Below, piece by piece: positions 26,318 through 35,525 of a stretch of DNA of 64,000 nt; within the stretch, counting starts at the first letter, position 1, and each line of letters begins with the position of its first letter. The position numbers were made by a program, and so were the translations under genes. Source of the DNA: Desulfuromonadales bacterium (lineage in GTDB: Bacteria; Desulfobacterota; Desulfuromonadia; Desulfuromonadales; BM103); the NCBI GenBank assembly GCA_014860225.1, contig JACZKE010000060.1, positions 62,001-126,000 on the forward strand, given 5' to 3'. The notes under the pieces were generated by a model that had not been told where the DNA came from, ran no database searches, and saw only the letters and a list, made by a program, of their open reading frames with translations.

Positions 26318-27630
26318 ATATCAATCCCGAATTCCGCAGGAATCTCTGGATGGAGTTGACGCCCTACCGGTTGATCGGTATGCCGATGGTCCTGGGGGTC
26401 CTGCTGTTTCTCGCTTATCTTCTTGATGGCAGGCATTACGGCGCGAGCGTAGCCAGAACTGCGCTGATTCTGTTCGGCCTGTTGGCCTTCCTATGGGGGA
26501 CACGTCTCGCTTCTGAAGCTCTTATCACAGAGATCCGTGATCATACCTGGGATAACCAGCGGATGTCGGTGATCGGTCCCTGGTCGATGACCTGGGGCAA
26601 ACTGCTCGGCACCACCATCTATCCCTGGTACGGCGCACTACTCTGCATGCTGGTCTATTTGACCTCCAGGCCATCGATTGGCCTGTCGGTGATCGAGACG
26701 GCCGTGCTGATGGTCGGCAGCGGGCTGCTCGGCCAGGCAATCGGCCTGCTCTCCAGCCTGCAGGCAATCAGGAAGAGCCAACGCTATGGGCGGTTTCAAA
26801 CCACGGCCTTCCTGGTGCTGGGCGCCGGTTGCGCAGTTTCGTTGCTCAACTGGCCGTTCACTGAATCAGCAAAAGTCTTCTGGTATGGGCAGGTTTACCC
26901 TGAAGATCGCTTCATTCTGATCAGCCTGCTAGTGTCCCTCGGTTGGGCGATATTTGCGATCTATCGGCTGATCCGGGTCGAGCTGCAATTAAAGAGCCTG
27001 CCCTGGGCGTGGGGATTGTTCGTACTGTTTCTGGCGGGTTACGTCGCCGGTTTTCTCGGCAATGGCAGTTGGGTGACCGGTCAGAGCCTTGCTCAGCAAC
27101 GGTTGCTGAGCGCCTTCCTGATCACCCTGATGCTGGCCTACGGCACGGCTTTCAGCGAGCGCAAGGACCCGGTGGCATTGCGGCGATTGTTGCAGTATCT
27201 TGGCCAGCGTCAATGGTTCCGGGCCATGCAGATCTTGCCACTCTGGTTGACCACGCTGCCTTTTGTTCTGCTGGCTTGTGCAGTCCTGGTTGCCGTGGAT
27301 TTAATCTCCGGGTTGAATGCGGGCATGCAGATCGCGGGTCCCGCTATGGCCATGGTGCTCTTCCTGCTGCGTGATTTCGGGATATTACTGTTTTTGAATC
27401 TCGGCCGGATTCCGAAACGTGCCGACATGCTGACGGTCGTTTTTCTGGTCCTGCTTTACGGTGTCATACCGACGATCCTGGCTGCTCTTGGTTTTGATCG
27501 TCTTGCCGGGCTGTTCTGGCCCTCACCGGGCGTGCCTGCCGAAATCGTCCTGTCGTCCGCGTTGTTCCAGGCCGTTGTCATGCTCTGGCTGATGGCGCGC
27601 CGTTGGCGCAAGAGTCATCAGCATTATTGA
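26314..27630 (+). CDS. ABC-2 type transporter permease
   Basis: A 438-residue protein with about ten hydrophobic segments, coupled by ATGA overlap to the ATP-binding gene and the obvious partner. The sequence does not show a recognisable substrate signature. Early on it has L-W-M-E-L-T-P-Y-R-L-I-G-M-P. Export of a lipid, drug or peptide is typical for pairs of this type. The next gene on the strand is rhlE, about 215 bases on, probably with its own promoter. Confidence 0.85.
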   Translation: MNINPEFRRNLWMELTPYRLIGMPMVLGVLLFLAYLLDGRHYGASVARTALILFGLLAFLWGTRLASEALITEIRDHTWDNQRMSVIGPWSMTWGKLLGTTIYPWYGALLCMLVYLTSRPSIGLSVIETAVLMVGSGLLGQAIGLLSSLQAIRKSQRYGRFQTTAFLVLGAGCAVSLLNWPFTESAKVFWYGQVYPEDRFILISLLVSLGWAIFAIYRLIRVELQLKSLPWAWGLFVLFLAGYVAGFLGNGSWVTGQSLAQQRLLSAFLITLMLAYGTAFSERKDPVALRRLLQYLGQRQWFRAMQILPLWLTTLPFVLLACAVLVAVDLISGLNAGMQIAGPAMAMVLFLLRDFGILLFLNLGRIPKRADMLTVVFLVLLYGVIPTILAALGFDRLAGLFWPSPGVPAEIVLSSALFQAVVMLWLMARRWRKSHQHY

Positions 27631-27713
27631 CGGCATGCGCAAACAGGAGCATCTTCCCCTTGATAGCACGGAAAAAACTGAACGATAGTCAGAAAAACTT
27701 AACCTCCTTCTAA

Positions 27714-27742
27714 TTGACAGCCATGGGGCAATCAGCTAAGGT
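27714..27742 (+). promoter_or_regulatory. Candidate promoter and long leader of rhlE
   Basis: TTGACA (27714-27719) is an exact -35 box, with 17 bases to TAAGGT (27737-27742), a weak -10. If used, the transcript would have an approximately 95-base leader before the ATG at 27846. Long leaders are common for cold-induced DEAD-box helicase genes. The rest of 27631-27845 shows no coding potential. Confidence 0.4.
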
Positions 27743-27845
27743 CCCGCATAAGTCCTTGTCTGTTCATCTCTTTTTACAACAGGACGTTCCTTACTTCAGC
27801 CCGATCCGCTGCAAGCGGTTTACATATACATAAGGATCTTGATCG

Positions 27846-29177
27846 ATGTCATTTGAATCTCTTGGCCTGTGCGACGAACTGTTGAGCGCGATTGCCGCTC
27901 AAGGCTATACTACACCGACCCCAATCCAGACCCAGGCGATCCCGGTGGTTTTTGAGGGGTGCGATCTGTTGGCGGGGGCTCAGACCGGCACCGGCAAGAC
28001 CGCAGCCTTTGCCCTGCCGATCGTGCAGATGCTGAGTGAAACGGTCCTCCCTGCAAAACGCAGAAGCCCGCGCGCTCTGGTTCTGGTGCCGACCCGCGAG
28101 CTGGCTGCCCAGGTCAGCGGACAGATGCAGAACTACGGTCGGCGCTTGTCGCTGCGTTCCACCATGATTTACGGCGGTGTGAATATCCAGGCGCAGATCG
28201 AACGGTTGCACCGTGGTGTCGATATTGTTGTGGCGACGCCGGGGCGTCTGCTCGATCATGCGGAACGCAACACGATCAACCTTTCCAAAATTGAGTTTCT
28301 GGTGCTGGACGAGGCCGACCGCATGCTCGACCTGGGCTTTATCGATGACATTCTCCATGTGGCGGAGTACCTGCCTTCGCAACGTCAGAATCTGCTCTTT
28401 TCAGCAACCTATTCGCAGAGCATCAAGCAGCTTGCCGACGAGCTGCTTGATCAGCCGCGTCGCATCGAAGTGGCACGGCGCAATATCGCCGCTGATGCCG
28501 TGATCCAGGCGGTCTACCCGGTGGATCGCAACCGCAAGCGGGAAATGCTCTCACACCTGATCCGCAAAGGGGAGTGGAATCAGGTTCTGGTTTTCACTCG
28601 CACCCGCTACGGTGCGGACAAACTGACAGAAGAGCTGCTCTTTGACGGCATCAAGGCCGCCGCCATCCATAGCAACAAGAGCCAGTCGCTGCGGACGCGC
28701 ACCCTGGCGGAGTTCAAACGGGGTGAATTGCGTGTACTGGTAGCGACCGATGTGGCCGCACGTGGGCTCGATATCGAGCGCCTGCCGCACGTGGTGAATT
28801 ACGAGCTGCCACAGGTCCCCGAAGACTACGTGCATCGTATTGGCCGCACCGGCCGGGCCGGGAAGGACGGCGTGGCTGTATCGCTGGTCTGCCAGGCAGA
28901 GCAGCCCTTGCTGATTGCGATCCAACAGCTGCTCAAGTACCCCATCCCGCTGCAGACGATTGCCGAATTCCCGCAGGTTGCGGTCAAGCGAGGGGTCAAG
29001 GCGAAGGTCGGCAAGCCCTCCAGGGGGTCGTCCAGGCCAAAGCAGAAGTCGGCCAAGGTGACCAAGGCAAAGCCTGCAAAGACCAAATCGCCAGCAAAGG
29101 CCGCAAATCCCCGTAAGGGAAAAGGCGCGACGGAACGTCCCGTTGCGAAGACCGGTCGTCGTGGCAGCAGATCATAA
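27846..29177 (+). CDS. rhlE: RhlE-type DEAD-box RNA helicase
   Basis: A 443-residue DEAD-box helicase: [30 protein letters not shown], and [10 protein letters not shown]. The last 65 residues are a low-complexity tail of Lys, Ala, Pro and Ser ([10 protein letters not shown]), which likely holds RNA. The tail is consistent with RhlE rather than DbpA. RhlE proteins work in ribosome assembly and RNA decay. AAGGATCTTGATCG precedes the ATG. Confidence 0.9.
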   Translation: MSFESLGLCDELLSAIAAQGYTTPTPIQTQAIPVVFEGCDLLAGAQTGTGKTAAFALPIVQMLSETVLPAKRRSPRALVLVPTRELAAQVSGQMQNYGRRLSLRSTMIYGGVNIQAQIERLHRGVDIVVATPGRLLDHAERNTINLSKIEFLVLDEADRMLDLGFIDDILHVAEYLPSQRQNLLFSATYSQSIKQLADELLDQPRRIEVARRNIAADAVIQAVYPVDRNRKREMLSHLIRKGEWNQVLVFTRTRYGADKLTEELLFDGIKAAAIHSNKSQSLRTRTLAEFKRGELRVLVATDVAARGLDIERLPHVVNYELPQVPEDYVHRIGRTGRAGKDGVAVSLVCQAEQPLLIAIQQLLKYPIPLQTIAEFPQVAVKRGVKAKVGKPSRGSSRPKQKSAKVTKAKPAKTKSPAKAANPRKGKGATERPVAKTGRRGSRS

Positions 29178-29184
29178 AAACCCT

Positions 29185-29250
29185 AGCAACCTGTCGGACT
29201 ATACTGGCCGAAGCTGCAAATCCGGCTCATGGATAGTCCGACAGGCTGCT
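29185..29250. repeat. Hairpin repeat family B, copy 2
   Basis: The core CTGTCGGACTAT (29191-29202) and ATAGTCCGACAG (29233-29244) is identical to the copy at 1880-1931. Flanks AGCAAC and GCTGCT extend the stem by five pairs around one mismatch, with different bases from copy 1, that is, the outer pairs covary. The loop keeps C-G-A-A, T-G-C-A and C-C-G pieces. It starts 13 bases after the rhlE stop codon. Confidence 0.8.
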
Positions 29251-29280
29251 GATATCTGAATTCGTACAGGAGCTTACAGC

Positions 29281-30552
29281 ATGAACAAAACGTTATTACT
29301 GATCCTCTTCGCGGCTCTGATCGTTGGTGCTGCCTTCCTGGCAATCTCCAGAGACTGGCAGGCTCCAATGGTGAAACTGACTGACGCAGCATACGTCAAT
29401 CACAGTGTGATCGCCGCGGCAACTGACAATCGCGGCCTCGGTGAAATCTGCTACTATTTGGATGGCGAGATCGATGGGCAATCCTGCGTCAATACAGCCG
29501 GCGCAACTTCCTACGAGCTGACAGTTGATCTGTCGGAGCTCGTCGATGGTGCGCATGAGGTCTGTGTGGTGGTTGAAGACGCCAACCCGTATTTTCCCAA
29601 CCGCGTAAATCAGTGCCAGAGCTATGTGCTTGACAAGGTTGCACCGAAGGCCGTGCTGGAATCGGCGACCCGCTACATGCAGCGTGGTGGTGGCGCGGCG
29701 GTGTTTGTGTCGACACCCGAACGCGAAACAAATATCCGCTTGACCGTCGGAGATCACCAGTTCCGTTTTGTCAGCAACGAAGAGGGCACACGTCATTTTG
29801 CCGTTTTTGCCCATCCGCATGACGTTGAAGTGGCTGATTTCAAACCGATGGTGGAGATCGAAGACCTCGCTGGCAATATCCGCCGCCTGCTTATTGGTAC
29901 CGTCACCAAGGATCGCACCTTCAGCAAGGATATCCTGAACATCCCGCATGCGTTTATCGAGAAGAAATCGCTGGAAATGCTCAATAAGGAGGGAGCAGGC
30001 AAAGAGGCCTTCCTCGAGATGAACCGGACCACGCGTATTGAGAACCGGGCCAAGATCAAGACGTTGCTCTCGTCTGCGCAGAGTCGCGAGCCCCTTTGGA
30101 ACGGGGCCTTTTACCGTAATCTCGGTGCACCCAAGGCGCAACATGCCGAACATCGCACCTATCTGCTAGACAAGGTAGAGATCGATCAACAAACCCATTA
30201 CGGCATCGATATCGCCGGTCTCGCTAAAATGCCGATCAAGGCCGCCAACGACGGCGTGGTGATCTTTGCCGAGTACCTCGGGATTTACGGCAACTGCGTC
30301 ATCATCGACCACGGTGGCCACGTTTATACCATGTATGCCCATTTGTCGCAGATGGACGTCAGCCCGGGCCAGACTGTGTCCAATGGCCAGGATCTTGGCC
30401 GCTCTGGCAATACCGGTATGGCCGGGGGCGATCACCTCCACTATGCTACCTATATCAACGATATCCCCGTCGAACCGTCCGAGTGGTTCGATCCGGCCTG
30501 GTTACAGACCAGGATCGATGACATCTACAAGGACTTCAAGTCGGCAGAATAA
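29281..30552 (+). CDS. Membrane-anchored M23 family metallopeptidase
   Basis: A 423-residue protein with an N-terminal hydrophobic helix (residues 4-22), probably an uncleaved anchor or signal. Residues 30-280 are beta-rich, with an Ig-like first part. The C-terminal M23/LytM domain keeps its metal site: H-Y-G-I-D near residue 302 and H-L-H-Y near residue 386. Such proteins cut peptidoglycan cross-links or activate amidases. AGGAGCTTACAGC precedes the ATG. A strong terminator hairpin follows the stop. A second M23 protein, with a changed motif, is at 38655. Confidence 0.9.
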   Translation: MNKTLLLILFAALIVGAAFLAISRDWQAPMVKLTDAAYVNHSVIAAATDNRGLGEICYYLDGEIDGQSCVNTAGATSYELTVDLSELVDGAHEVCVVVEDANPYFPNRVNQCQSYVLDKVAPKAVLESATRYMQRGGGAAVFVSTPERETNIRLTVGDHQFRFVSNEEGTRHFAVFAHPHDVEVADFKPMVEIEDLAGNIRRLLIGTVTKDRTFSKDILNIPHAFIEKKSLEMLNKEGAGKEAFLEMNRTTRIENRAKIKTLLSSAQSREPLWNGAFYRNLGAPKAQHAEHRTYLLDKVEIDQQTHYGIDIAGLAKMPIKAANDGVVIFAEYLGIYGNCVIIDHGGHVYTMYAHLSQMDVSPGQTVSNGQDLGRSGNTGMAGGDHLHYATYINDIPVEPSEWFDPAWLQTRIDDIYKDFKSAE

Positions 30553-30585
30553 ACCGCTTTGGCTTGTACAAATTCACAGGGCATT

Positions 30586-30622
30586 GACGCCCTGCCCGGG
30601 TTGGTCGGGCAGGGCGTCTTGT
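30586..30622 (+). terminator. Terminator hairpin after the M23 gene
   Basis: GACGCCCTGCCCG pairs exactly with CGGGCAGGGCGTC over 13 bp around a 7-base loop, 34 bases after the stop codon. The downstream sequence TTGTGCTTTG is only moderately T-rich. Very stable stem; probable transcript end or 3' processing barrier. Confidence 0.75.
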
Positions 30623-30724
30623 GCTTTGTGCGTCCCATGCTGTTTCAGCAAGGTCTTTGGTGTCTTGACCCGCACGAGCACATCGATTAACGTGTGCTCC
30701 CTATTAATGCCCTGGAGTCTGAAA

Positions 30725-32389
30725 ATGCCCATAAAGCCCGCTCTGTCCGCAATCAGCTCGGATGCTTTTTCCCGGTTGTCACCGGCCGAACAAATTGATG
30801 TTCTGCGCTGCCAGGATGCCCAGCAAAAGACCCGGTTTCTGCTTGATGCCGAGAATGGCGCCGAACTCATGGCCCAGTTGTCGACGCAGGAAGTTTATCT
30901 GCTTGCCGTGGAGCGAGGCCCTGAACATCTTCCTGAACTGCTGAGCCTCGCCACCCCTGAGCAGTGGAGCGGGTTTATTGATCTCGACTGCTGGGATGAT
31001 GATCACTTTGATTCCACCAAGACCCATCGCTGGCTGATAGCGCTGCTGCAAGGTGAAGAAGAAACTGCCTTTACGGTTCTCAGAGAGATGAATTTCGAGC
31101 AGTTGGTTTTGATCTTCAAGTCTGAAATGGATATCCCGTCAGGGCCGGAAGCGGATGAAAACAGTGACGCCCGCATTGATGCAATCAAGCGCGATGGCGG
31201 TTATGAGATTTGCTACCACACAGAGAATGGCGCCAAGCTGTTTCACAAAATCCTCGATGTTCTGCAGAGCTACGAGCCGGAATTCTTCGTCTATCTGCTC
31301 GAGGCGGTCCGTGCCGAAACCATGGGGTTGATCGAGGAGAGTGTCTATCAACAACGGACCGGACGCCTGCTGGATATGGGCATCCCGGAACCTTTTTCCG
31401 CCCGCAAGATTTATTCCTGGCTTGACCCGGAAGAATACCGGCAGGCCCCCTCGTTTAAAAAAATCGCCCTTGGTCCTTGCGAAGGAAGTGCGCCCGGTTT
31501 TACCCTGACCCTGGTTCGTCCCAAAGGTCTTCTGGCCGCGGTTCTGGCCGACGGCATGAGTGAGGAAACGGCCTGGGAGATGGCCAGCGTGGTCAACAAG
31601 GTGATGATGGCCGACCGGGTTCAGATGGGTGATATCGATCAGGTCAGTGGCGTGATCAGCAAGGTGGATGCTTATCTCAACCTGGCCCTTGAATGGCTGG
31701 CCGGTCAAGATGTTGATGCTGCGAAAGAATGTCTGGCCAACTGCTACGGTGAAGACCTGTTCCGCCTCGGCTTTAGTTTGACCTTGAAATTACAACGTCG
31801 TGCCGCTGCTGTCTCCAGGACTACTGTTGCTCCCTATCTGGATCACAACGCCCGGACATGCATCGCGGCCCTCAATCGCAAGACGCCGCTCTTTTTCGAA
31901 GGAGTTGCCGATGCCACGCGGGGCGGGAAGCGGCTCTTTGCCAGCCTGGCCGAAATTCACGCGGTTGATAAATGGCTGGTCAGGATCGAGATACAGCGGC
32001 AGCTGTTCGAAGATGTCCTGCAGTTTGCCCTGCCGGAACCGGCGCTGCTTGATCTCAGCGGATGTCAGCCTGACCAGGCCGATGAAGTCACCCTGGTGGA
32101 ATTCTTCCTGACCTCTCTGGCCAACAGGCTGCTGGGGCGGGAGTTCCAACCGCTGCCGATTGCCGAGGAGGAACTTGCCGGCCTTCATGGCATGGTCTCC
32201 CAGTCGGGCGTGCTGAATCCGCGTCTTCGCGAAGAGACGGTCAAATGGCTTGATTCACTGGCGCAGGGTGGTGGTGACTTTGCCAGTTATTGTCTGGATA
32301 TCTGGGAAGACGAGTTCTGCTCGGTTGGTTTCGAGGATATTGACCCGCGTTTTGTCGGTGGACTGATTGTTCGTCTGGCGGAGTTATGA
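30725..32389 (+). CDS. DUF6178-like protein, function unknown
   Basis: A 554-residue soluble protein, mainly helical, with no signal peptide or known catalytic motif. Its overall appearance, with the L-L-A-V-E-R-G-P-E-H and F-F-V-Y-L-L-E-A-V-R-A-E-T-M-G segments, resembles the DUF6178 family of Desulfuromonadales and relatives; this match is from memory and not tested. The start at 30725 has TGGAG 8 bases upstream; the frame is open well upstream, but that part overlaps the M23 gene in another frame. No neighbour suggests a role. Confidence 0.65.
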   Translation: MPIKPALSAISSDAFSRLSPAEQIDVLRCQDAQQKTRFLLDAENGAELMAQLSTQEVYLLAVERGPEHLPELLSLATPEQWSGFIDLDCWDDDHFDSTKTHRWLIALLQGEEETAFTVLREMNFEQLVLIFKSEMDIPSGPEADENSDARIDAIKRDGGYEICYHTENGAKLFHKILDVLQSYEPEFFVYLLEAVRAETMGLIEESVYQQRTGRLLDMGIPEPFSARKIYSWLDPEEYRQAPSFKKIALGPCEGSAPGFTLTLVRPKGLLAAVLADGMSEETAWEMASVVNKVMMADRVQMGDIDQVSGVISKVDAYLNLALEWLAGQDVDAAKECLANCYGEDLFRLGFSLTLKLQRRAAAVSRTTVAPYLDHNARTCIAALNRKTPLFFEGVADATRGGKRLFASLAEIHAVDKWLVRIEIQRQLFEDVLQFALPEPALLDLSGCQPDQADEVTLVEFFLTSLANRLLGREFQPLPIAEEELAGLHGMVSQSGVLNPRLREETVKWLDSLAQGGGDFASYCLDIWEDEFCSVGFEDIDPRFVGGLIVRLAEL

Positions 32390-32420
32390 TACGGGTTTCT
32401 CAACCGACAAAGCCGATAAA

Positions 32421-32456
32421 CCGTTGCCATGCGGAGCTTCCGGATGGACACTAAAA
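32421..32456. repeat. Repeat family A core, degenerate copy
   Basis: CGTTGCCATGCGGAGCTTCC, then GGATGGACACTAAAA, resembles the family A hairpin and its flanks (GGAGTTTCCGGATGGCAAC). It lies between the convergent DUF6178-like and radical SAM genes. Confidence 0.45.
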
Positions 32457-32480
32457 TTCCTCCTCTGTGCCTCTATGTGG

Positions 32481-34193
32481 CTAACATGCCACTCCCTTGC
32501 TGTAATGATATTCCTCGACCCGCATCTTCTGCCCGGCTGCAGTCAGATAGCAAAAGAGATAAACCGTGCGTTGCGCTGAGCTGTGCATGGTTGTGAAGAT
32601 GGTCGCAAAATACTGCAGTTTGATCCCCATTCCCTTAATCTCCGCAGTCTTGTCCTGAACCGTAGTCTGTACCCATTGCTGTTCTGCTGATGTGAGTCCG
32701 GTGTCGAAAAACACCGGAATGCGATTGGTGACGATGCGCTCACAGCGGGCGTAGTCGCAGGCAAGGCTTTCCACCAGGCGCACATGCGATAAATCCTTTT
32801 CGCGTTCCTGGATGATGTCGAACAGGTGCTCGAAGATCGCTTGGCGGCTCAAAGGGAAACGGAACAAGTCACGCTTGCGCCATTCACGCGCCAACCAGGC
32901 AAGCCCTGTGGCAAGGGAGTCGGTTGCTGCACATAATTCTTTCAGGAAGGCTTGAAAACAACCGCTGTTGTATGTCAGGTCGATCAGGCGGCTGATCTCC
33001 TGGAGCTGCTGCAGCTCTGCAAAAGACAACTCCCGGCTGGCCAGAACCGTGTAAGGCGGGTTCGGGTCATGACGTATCTGCAACGCTGCCGCCTGATCGC
33101 GCAGAGGTGAACCCGGCAACAGCTTGACCGGTTCAATCTGCAGGTGGTGCGGGGCGAGGGCGGCAACCCGGTCGATCGATGCGAGGAAGCTGTCATAGTC
33201 ATCGCCGGGCAGGCCGGCAACCAGGTCGAGATGCAGGTTGATGCGCCCACTTTTGCGCAGGTGACGCACATTTTCTTCGAGCTTTGTCAGGTTGACCCTG
33301 CGACCTATGGTGTCGAGGGTGCTTTCCAGTGTGGATTGCACGCCGATTTCAAACTGGAAAGTGTTTTCCGGAACCGTATCAAGAAGCTTCAGGGTCGCTT
33401 CGTCTAGCAAATGGGCCGCAATCTCGAAGTGGAAATGTGTTGACTGGTTATGCTCCAGGATGAAGCGGAAAATATCCCTGGCACGACTGGCATCGAAGTT
33501 GAAAGTGCGATCGACCAGTTTGACCTTGGGGATCTTGTTCTGCATCAAAAAGAGCAGGTCGGCATAGATCCTCGTCATCGAATAAGTACGCATCTGGTTG
33601 TCGCGGGCACTCAGGCAGAAGCTGCAGTGGAATGGACAGCCACGACTGGTTTCGTAGTACACAAAGCCACGCTCGAGATCGGTCAAGCCAGCCTGGAAAG
33701 GTGAGGGGATGCGATCCAGATCAGCCAGAGGAGGGCTATTCGGACCGCTGATGAGCTCTTTCTCCTTGCGCAGGACAGTGCGCGGGATCACACCCGGTTG
33801 CTGCTGCTGATACCAGGCAAGCAGCAGACTGCGCAAAGGTTCTTCTCCTTCGCCCCGGATCAGCGCCGTAAGGCCGGGGTGGCGAACGAAGAGCTCATCG
33901 TCATCAAAGGACACTTCGGGGCCGCCCAATACAATGTTCAATTCAGGACGGGCAACCGCCAGGGCATCAACCAGGTCCAGGGTCGCACGCCGGTTCCAGA
34001 TGTAGACTGAAAAGGCAATGACATCAGGAGCTTCGGCCAGGAGTAATGAGAGAATCGATTCGCGCGGTTCGTGGACGGTGAATTCACGGATCAGCAATTC
34101 ACCGCACTCGTCGCCACAGTAGGCGGCCAGGCAGGGCAGGGCCAGGCTATTGTGAATGAACTTGCTGTGCAGGGTGGTGAGAATAGTGCGCAT
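32481..34193 (-). CDS. B12-binding radical SAM protein with DUF4080 C-terminal domain
   Basis: A 570-residue iron-sulfur enzyme. Residues 1-140 form a cobalamin-binding Rossmann domain (G-G-P-E-V-S near 90). The radical SAM cluster motif is C186-x3-C190-x2-C193, in S-R-G-C-P-F-H-C-S-F-C. The C-terminal 180 residues look like DUF4080. B12-radical SAM enzymes often methylate unactivated carbons; for this subgroup the substrate is unknown. It lies 149 bases downstream of the selenoprotein gene on the same strand. Confidence 0.88.
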   Translation of the reverse strand: MRTILTTLHSKFIHNSLALPCLAAYCGDECGELLIREFTVHEPRESILSLLLAEAPDVIAFSVYIWNRRATLDLVDALAVARPELNIVLGGPEVSFDDDELFVRHPGLTALIRGEGEEPLRSLLLAWYQQQQPGVIPRTVLRKEKELISGPNSPPLADLDRIPSPFQAGLTDLERGFVYYETSRGCPFHCSFCLSARDNQMRTYSMTRIYADLLFLMQNKIPKVKLVDRTFNFDASRARDIFRFILEHNQSTHFHFEIAAHLLDEATLKLLDTVPENTFQFEIGVQSTLESTLDTIGRRVNLTKLEENVRHLRKSGRINLHLDLVAGLPGDDYDSFLASIDRVAALAPHHLQIEPVKLLPGSPLRDQAAALQIRHDPNPPYTVLASRELSFAELQQLQEISRLIDLTYNSGCFQAFLKELCAATDSLATGLAWLAREWRKRDLFRFPLSRQAIFEHLFDIIQEREKDLSHVRLVESLACDYARCERIVTNRIPVFFDTGLTSAEQQWVQTTVQDKTAEIKGMGIKLQYFATIFTTMHSSAQRTVYLFCYLTAAGQKMRVEEYHYSKGVAC

Positions 34194-34342
34194 GATGCCA
34201 GAATAGCCAAGGTCAGGCGTGACATAAAGGGGAAATCGTCGGGTTTTCAGAATATCGTTATTGAGCGCTCTCTCAGGGTTTTCTGAAGAGAGGCGTCTGC
34301 CAGTCCAGGCATGACTTTACCAACCTTTGAACTTGACGACCT

Positions 34343-35185
34343 TCAGCTCTGGTCGCGCGGTACAAAATTATCCGGTTCCACGTATGTACTGTAATCGTGA
34401 CGCCGCCAGCGGAAGGGAAGGTCGATGATTTCACCCGGGGTGGAGATGGTATAGAGGGCTTTCAAGGATTCCAGCACTACGCTGCGTTGCTGCTTGACAT
34501 TTCCCGGCTCGCCCAGCGGGTGGCCGAAAGGCCAGCGCAGGAACACGCTACGTGGCGGCTGCACCTTCTCGGTGAACTCACGCACGATCGATATGCCGAT
34601 GGTGGCGATTCCGGCTTTCTCGATCTCTCTCTGGATCAGCCCCACGGACTGATTACAGATGCCTCAGGCCGGGGTCAGCAGGACGACGTCAACATTGTCC
34701 TGCTTGAGATTCTCGACGACCTGCTTTGCCGTGCGACCGATCAGGGTGGCAATGTGTCTGCCGTCGATATGACCCATAAAGGAATAGTGCGTGTCGGCCA
34801 GTTTGCCGATGAAGCCTTCCTGCTGCAACTCCCGCAGCCGGTCGAGCGGCAGTACGATGTTCAGATCCTTTTCAGCGTCGCTGTGGTCATAGTAGTCATG
34901 GGTAATCCGGTAATCATCGTTGATGGTTGCAGCGTTTATCGCCCGAAAGCTCGGGTCGCCCTCGCTGTCCTGCATGTCGAAGGGGTCCTGTCCGTTGTGG
35001 TGGACACCAGATGTCGTCACCACGGCCAGTTTGCATTCGTTCAGGGGTTTCTTTGCCGGCGTCCAGGGAATCACTTCACCCGATTCCCTGGGCTCATAGG
35101 CGGTGATGAAGCGCTGCGCAAGGCTCGGGTAGCGGGTGATCACCTTGGCGATCAGGCGGTTCTTGATCCGGTTTATCAGTGACAT
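34343..35185 (-). CDS. Selenoprotein of the glycine/sarcosine/betaine reductase B family (GrdB/PrdB-like), UGA = Sec174
   Basis: An in-frame UGA at 34666-34664 separates two parts that together form one 280-residue protein. The UGA lies in L-L-T-P-A-U-G-I-C-N-Q, a U-x-x-C redox motif at the position expected for the family. Both halves are conserved-looking and in the same frame, with no frameshift. A hairpin follows the UGA (see next entry). The start at 35185 has AGGAGAGCTCA just upstream. GrdB-type subunits carry the selenocysteine that attacks the substrate in amino-acid reductases; here no GrdA, GrdC or PrdA partner is adjacent, so a stand-alone or different redox role is likely. Without recoding the gene would be split by standard gene finding. 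Confidence 0.85.
34630..34659 (-). promoter_or_regulatory. Bacterial SECIS hairpin
   Basis: Starting 4 bases after the UGA: TCTG, TA, ATCAG, loop TCCGTGGGG, CTGAT, C, CAGA. TCTG pairs with CAGA and ATCAG with CTGAT, a nine-pair stem with small internal asymmetry. The loop begins 16 bases after the UGA and contains consecutive G residues, matching the usual placement and loop content of bacterial SECIS elements recognised by SelB. Confidence 0.75.
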
Positions 35186-35525
35186 TGAGCTCTCCTGTAA
35201 AATAGTGCCGATACTATAACTTTTTTCGCATCTATTGTCCTGTTTTATCGTGCTCGTCACTCTCGTACAGGAACGTCGCAGCCACAACAAGGATCCTGTT
35301 TTTCAGCCAGCAAGAATCCGGTTTCAGGATGGAAGCCTGACGGAATGCCCTTCTTGTCGACTTTTTGCAAGAGCCGCATTTGAAGGAGAAATTGTTTTCA
35401 ATCAGCTGTATATGGTAGGTTTCAGGAAATGGCTTCCGGGGAGCTGCTCATTATGAAGTATGCAACAGCAGAGGAGCTGCAGGCTGTCTCTCTTTACCTG
35501 ATATTAAACTCAGAGGTACAAAGTC
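35186..35525. other. Intergenic region, no gene recognised
   Basis: 340 bases between two divergent genes. A weak frame at 35235-35456 has no ribosome binding site and no recognisable product. No strong palindrome or RNA is seen. It presumably holds the promoters of the selenoprotein and radical SAM genes. Confidence 0.5.

Noticed and set aside
30266-30724. Long 5' extension of the DUF6178-like frame
   Set aside because: It lies within the M23 gene in another frame; the ATG at 30725 has a proper ribosome binding site.
34664-34666. Reading the UGA as a disabling stop (pseudogene)
   Set aside because: Both sides are intact in one frame, the motif is U-x-x-C, and a SECIS-like hairpin follows; recoding explains it better.
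34397-35182. A 261-codon open frame opposite the selenoprotein
   Set aside because: It is antisense to a gene with clear family features and has no ribosome binding site or recognisable product.
35235-35456. Small frame between selenoprotein and radical SAM genes
   Set aside because: Non-ATG start, no ribosome binding site, no recognisable product.
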